From contig NZ_FO704550.1 of assembly GCF_000968195.1 (NCBI RefSeq), positions 930,001 through 994,000 of the forward strand: 64,000 nt of DNA, in the 5' to 3' direction. A program made the position numbers and the translations under genes. Source of the DNA: Xenorhabdus doucetiae. Lineage in GTDB: Bacteria; Pseudomonadota; Gammaproteobacteria; Enterobacterales; Enterobacteriaceae. Below the pieces are notes generated by a model. It was not told the DNA's origin. It made no database searches and saw only the letters and a list, made by a program, of their open reading frames with translations. This document shows, one piece after another, positions 60,505-64,000 of the stretch. How positions within the stretch are numbered: the stretch's first letter is position 1; the number at the start of each line of letters is the position of its first letter.

Positions 60505-61413
60505 CTATTTATTCCCTCCTTCATGCCTCTCCCGCCAAATACTCGGAGAACATCCCACTAATCGGTTAAAAAACCGGGTAAAGTAGGCAGGATCTTTAAA
60601 CCCAAGCTGATAGGCTACTGCAAATACGGGGCTGTCACTAAACAATAATAATCGTTTTGCTTCTCGCAGGAGCCGGTCAAAGATCAGTTTTTTCGGTGGA
60701 CGATTGGCAAAACGCCGGCACATGTCTTTCAGGCGTGATTCCGTCATTCCCAATTTTTCCGCATATTCCGGCACGGTAAGATGCTGGTGATAATGTTGAT
60801 CAACCAATTGGTTAAAATGCTGGAACAGTTTCAATTCTCCTTTGACGCCACCAGAACCGTGATCATCAAGGGGAACACTGCGCAGCAGGAAGGTAAACAA
60901 AGATTGAGCCAGAAAAGCCAGTGATTGCTCACGTCCAGCAAATTGATTGGCAGACTCACGCCCGATCAAGGCCCAATAATGGTTGAAGGTGTCCAATTCA
61001 TCGTATTTCTCCGCGACAGAAAGACAAATAGCCGGAATATCAACCCACTCTCGATGAGTGGGATAAAGTGAACTGAGCAAGGGTGCAATCAATTCCTGGC
61101 GGACAGTCAATACATAACCATCCGTATCTTCCTGGGTAAAAAAAGCATGGGGGACAGAAGGTGGAGTCAGGATAAACAGCGGGGCTTGCACGGAATAGTG
61201 CTGTTCATCCAATTGCAGTTCAATCCGTCCGGTCAGTAGATAATGCAGTTGGAAAAAACCATCGTGGCGATGTGCCTGCATATCACGCCCGAAAAATGCC
61301 GCCATGTGGCCAAAAGTTTGGTAGTGAACATCATCCGAGCCTTGGGTTTCATCATAATCCTTACTGATATCGATATTGGTGATGATGGGTTTGATCGTAT
61401 AGGATGCAGACAT
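60505..61413 (-). CDS. hpaA: AraC-family activator of the hpa pathway
   Basis: 302 residues. N-terminal cupin sensing domain (HRHDGFFQLHYLLTGRIELQ, APLFILTPPSVPHAFFTQED) and C-terminal AraC HTHs (YAEKLGMTESRLKDMCRRFA and VAYQLGFKDPAYFTRFFNRL, GCSPSIWRERH). It matches HpaA, which activates hpaBC with 4-hydroxyphenylacetate and couples to catabolite control. The position after hpaX is the conserved one. Confidence 0.9.
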   Translation of the reverse strand: MSASYTIKPIITNIDISKDYDETQGSDDVHYQTFGHMAAFFGRDMQAHRHDGFFQLHYLLTGRIELQLDEQHYSVQAPLFILTPPSVPHAFFTQEDTDGYVLTVRQELIAPLLSSLYPTHREWVDIPAICLSVAEKYDELDTFNHYWALIGRESANQFAGREQSLAFLAQSLFTFLLRSVPLDDHGSGGVKGELKLFQHFNQLVDQHYHQHLTVPEYAEKLGMTESRLKDMCRRFANRPPKKLIFDRLLREAKRLLLFSDSPVFAVAYQLGFKDPAYFTRFFNRLVGCSPSIWRERHEGGNK

Positions 61414-61464
61414 CGATGCTCTCCCGTTTCTGATTGTTGGCTAAGATAGCGGAATATTTAGCGG

Positions 61465-62838
61465 TTATTTACGGGTTATCTGTGGCGGTTTCATCGGGAT
61501 CAGAAAAACCATCAGTGCACCAATGACCAACAGTCCGGCGACGAAATAAAGCCCGGCGTTAAAATCCCCCGTTTGATCTTTCAACCAACCGATTAACAGC
61601 GGGCTGACGGCCGATCCCACATTGCCGGTGGCATTGATCACAGCGATCCCCACGGCGCGGGCGCGCAGGCTGATCGATTGATCCGGTGTTGTCCAAAACA
61701 CAGCCATCGCCGTAAACGATCCGGTGGACGCCATGATGATCCCCAGCAGTTGTACCATGCTGTTATCGGTCAGCGACGTTAACATCCAGCCGGCGGCGGC
61801 AAACAAATAGGGCAGGGCGGTGTGCATCTTGCGTTCTTGCAGACGGTCTGAGCGGCGGCTCCAGTAAACCATGCCCACAATCGTGCAGAATTGTGGAATG
61901 GCCGTCAAAATACCGACAGTGACATGGCTGCTGCCTTGATTGAAACTCTGCATAATCTGTGGCGTCCAGATATTAATGGCACTCAGGGTATTGGTCAGGC
62001 AGAAATAAGCGAAAGTGTACATTAAGACAATCGGGGTAAAAACTTCACGCCATAAGCGTCTTTTTTGTGGTTGTTGCTGATGTTGAAGCTCATTGGGCGG
62101 CAGGACAGAAAGCTTATCGTTGTCTAGCATCGCTTGCAGGCATTGCTTATCTTCACGCGTCAGCCACTTGGCTTTTTCCGGTGAATCATCCAGATAAAAC
62201 CAGACCGCAAAACCGAGCAAAACAGAAGGGAAGCCTTCCAGCAAAAACAACCACTGCCAGCCACGCAAATTCCAGATGCCATCCATTGCCAGAATATAAC
62301 CGGAAATCAGCGAACCGAATGCCATCGTGACGGGCATGGCGATCATAAACAGTGCATTGGCACGCGCACGATAATAGGCCGGAAACCAATAAGTCAGGTA
62401 AACCAAAATCCCCGGTAAAAAACCGGCTTCCGCAACCCCGACCAGCATACGCAAGATATACAGGCTTGTAGGCCCGGTGGCAAACAGGGTGGCGGTGGAA
62501 GCGATCCCCCATAACACCATGATGGTCGCGATCCAGCGCCGTGCTCCCACAATACTCAACATGACATTGCTGGGAATGCCGAAAATGACGTAAGTCGCAT
62601 AAAACAGCGTCGCGGCCAGACCAAACATGGTGGAGGTTAAACCGAGATCTTTTCCCATCGTCAAACCGGCAAAGCCAATATTGATGCGATCCAGAAAAGA
62701 GAAAACGAACAGGACAAAAAGAAACAGGATCAGGCGGCGGAATAACTTATTGATGACACTTTGCTGCTGGGCGGTCAGCTTGTTAGGTTGATGAGGCGTA
62801 TTGTCTGATTTTGGGAGGGTGTCAGGTAACAGGCTCAT
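61465..62838 (-). CDS. hpaX: 4-hydroxyphenylacetate transporter (MFS)
   Basis: 457 residues with twelve predicted helices of the anion:cation symporter branch: FSFLDRINIGFAGLTMGKDL, AEAGFLPGILVYLTYWFPAY and WLFLLEGFPSVLLGFAVWFY (the ACS signature). Imports 4-HPA. Located between hpaI and hpaA, as in E. coli W and Photorhabdus-type clusters. Confidence 0.92.
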   Translation of the reverse strand: MSLLPDTLPKSDNTPHQPNKLTAQQQSVINKLFRRLILFLFVLFVFSFLDRINIGFAGLTMGKDLGLTSTMFGLAATLFYATYVIFGIPSNVMLSIVGARRWIATIMVLWGIASTATLFATGPTSLYILRMLVGVAEAGFLPGILVYLTYWFPAYYRARANALFMIAMPVTMAFGSLISGYILAMDGIWNLRGWQWLFLLEGFPSVLLGFAVWFYLDDSPEKAKWLTREDKQCLQAMLDNDKLSVLPPNELQHQQQPQKRRLWREVFTPIVLMYTFAYFCLTNTLSAINIWTPQIMQSFNQGSSHVTVGILTAIPQFCTIVGMVYWSRRSDRLQERKMHTALPYLFAAAGWMLTSLTDNSMVQLLGIIMASTGSFTAMAVFWTTPDQSISLRARAVGIAVINATGNVGSAVSPLLIGWLKDQTGDFNAGLYFVAGLLVIGALMVFLIPMKPPQITRK

Positions 62839-62959
62839 GGTTGTTTCCTTTGTTTTGTTGGCGGCTTGCTTTTCCTTGGCAATGGCCGATGTCGCGATCA
62901 GCGATCAACAAACATCAGCCATATGAGATCATTATTTTTGTCGAAACACGGTTCGTTGC

Positions 62960-63727
62960 TTATTTACCGAAACGCTTTGCCAAAGTATTGGCGGTTCCGG
63001 TCAATAAAATGGTATCAACCCCTACTGCAACGAACCGTGCACCCAGATTGAGATAATGTTGAGCGGCATCAGTGTCGGTCATCAAAATACCAGCGGCCTT
63101 GCCGAAAGATTGGATCTGAGCGATGGCCTGTTCAATGGCCGCCTGAACTTCAGGGTGTTGCGGGTTGCCGATGTAACCCATATCGGCACTGAGATCGGCC
63201 GGGCCGATAAACACGCCATCGACGCCTTCGACAGCCGCTATTTCCGCCAAGTTTTGCAGGGCCTCACGGGTTTCGACCTGAACCAGTACACAGATTTCAT
63301 TATTGGCGCGGGACAGATAGTCAGGAATGCGGTTCCAGCGGGAAGCGCGTGCTAAGGCACTGCCCACGCCACGAATACCGGCGGGAGGATAACGAGTCGC
63401 CCTGACCGCTTCACGTGCTTGCGCCGCATTTTGAATCATCGGGAACAATAACGTTTGAGCACCAATATCCAACAACTGTTTGGTGATCACCGGATCATTC
63501 CACGCCGGGCGAACGACCGGCTGGCTTGGATAGGGGGCAATAGCCTGTAATTGGGCAAGCGTGCTGGTAATATCATTGGGCGCATGTTCACCATCAATCA
63601 ACAGCCAGTCAAATCCCGTTCCTGCCAGTATTTCCGCGCTATACCCGCTGCATAGCCCAAGCCATAATCCGATTTGTGGCGGTCCAGCTTGCAGGGCATG
63701 TTTAAATTTATTCGTTAGTTGATCCAT
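62960..63727 (-). CDS. hpaI: 4-hydroxy-2-oxoheptane-1,7-dioate aldolase
   Basis: 255 residues, a little short for HpaI. Class II pyruvate aldolase of the HpcH/HpaI family: LLIDGEHAPNDITSTLAQLQ, VVRPAWNDPVITKQLLDIG, LVQVETREALQNLAEIAAVE and GVFIGPADLSADMGYIGN, holding the metal ligands Glu and Asp. It splits the ring-cleavage product into pyruvate and succinic semialdehyde, the last step of the meta-cleavage route. Confidence 0.93.
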   Translation of the reverse strand: MDQLTNKFKHALQAGPPQIGLWLGLCSGYSAEILAGTGFDWLLIDGEHAPNDITSTLAQLQAIAPYPSQPVVRPAWNDPVITKQLLDIGAQTLLFPMIQNAAQAREAVRATRYPPAGIRGVGSALARASRWNRIPDYLSRANNEICVLVQVETREALQNLAEIAAVEGVDGVFIGPADLSADMGYIGNPQHPEVQAAIEQAIAQIQSFGKAAGILMTDTDAAQHYLNLGARFVAVGVDTILLTGTANTLAKRFGK

Positions 63728-63774
63728 AATATTACCTCAATAGATTCCAAGCCCATGATGTTCAACCGTGATGT

Positions 63775-64000
63775 TCAACAAAAGTGACAGCTAATTGAAC
63801 CTAACACGCCGTAATCCACATGAAAGGTATCCCCTTTACGGGCGGGGATCGGGCGGGTAAAAGAGCCGGCCAGGATAATCTGGCCTGCTTCAAGTTGAAC
63901 ATCATGGGGTGCCAGTTTATTGGCAAGCCACGCCACGCCATTGGCGGGATGATTCAGCACCGCCGCTGCCACGCCGGATTCTTCAATCACACCGTTGCGG
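63775..64000 (-). CDS. hpaH: 2-oxo-hept-3-ene-1,7-dioate hydratase, C-terminal part
   Basis: Last 74 or so codons, entering from the window edge: NGVIEESGVAAAVLNHPANG, VAWLANKLAPHDVQLEAGQI, ILAGSFTRPIPARKGDTFHV and DYGVLGSISCHF. This is the end of the HpaH/HpcG hydratase of the fumarylacetoacetase superfamily. It continues beyond base 64000; the cluster presumably goes on with hpaF-D-E-G. Confidence 0.92.
   Translation of the reverse strand, partial: RNGVIEESGVAAAVLNHPANGVAWLANKLAPHDVQLEAGQIILAGSFTRPIPARKGDTFHVDYGVLGSISCHFC

Overview
The window looks like a chromosome segment of an entomopathogenic Morganellaceae bacterium, most likely Xenorhabdus, with Photorhabdus as the alternative. This is inferred from three things. 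The housekeeping blocks are of enterobacterial type (mltD-gloB-yafS-rnhA-dnaQ-tRNA-Asp and tktA-epd-pgk-fbaA). They are packed between many accessory islands. The islands carry T6SS/Rhs toxins, a prophage remnant, IS30 and IS630 elements, an hpa catabolic cluster and a compact biosynthetic cluster.

Layout. 1-6.9 kb: a partial unknown gene, a phage repressor/Cro pair with a degenerate two-repeat CRISPR-like unit between them, the end of a tail gene I and an orphan lambda J-type tail tip gene, then three small modules (Phd/VapC, two SymE-like genes, HigB/HigA-like). 7-20.9 kb, read on the minus strand: vgrG, a DUF2169 adaptor, a DUF4150 PAAR-like protein, a full-length rhs with its immunity gene, then a graveyard of displaced rhs toxin tips and immunity genes separated by near-identical terminators. 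The last of these is a NucA/NucB-type DNase tip paired with a ComJ/Nin-like immunity protein. 21.4-25.9 kb: IS30 copy 1, an integrase remnant, a lipoprotein, a periplasmic metallo-beta-lactamase-fold protein, a DUF2807 protein and a MepB-like protein. 26-32 kb: the mltD to tRNA-Asp block, a GNAT acetyltransferase and a halovibrin-like secreted protein. 33-40.8 kb: tktA-epd-pgk-fbaA, a small secreted protein and a DtpB-type peptide transporter. 41.4-43.4 kb: a LysE exporter and IS30 copy 2.

The most interesting region is 44.1-56.2 kb, an AT-rich minus-strand operon that I read as a phosphonate natural-product cluster. It has PEP mutase with the diagnostic EDK-X5-NS motif, a D-2-hydroxyacid (phosphoglycerate-like) dehydrogenase, a phosphoglycerate kinase paralogue, an ArgC-like acyl-phosphate reductase, an iron and a zinc alcohol dehydrogenase, a class III aminotransferase and a 723-residue FAD/NAD(P) protein. 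No phosphonopyruvate decarboxylase is present. The set suggests a phosphonate copy of lower glycolysis: PEP to phosphonopyruvate to phosphonolactate (an analogue of 3-phosphoglycerate) to acyl phosphate to aldehyde to alcohol or amine. An IS630 element has split the ArgC-like gene with a TA duplication, and removing it in silico restores a 355-codon frame. A second IS630 lies just before the PEP mutase gene. The pathway is therefore probably crippled in this strain.

56.7-64 kb: a 4-hydroxyphenylacetate cluster (hpaC, hpaB, hpaA, hpaX, hpaI and the end of hpaH), interrupted between hpaB and hpaA by two paralogous genes whose products carry a Cys-His-Asp papain/transglutaminase-like triad and look like effectors.
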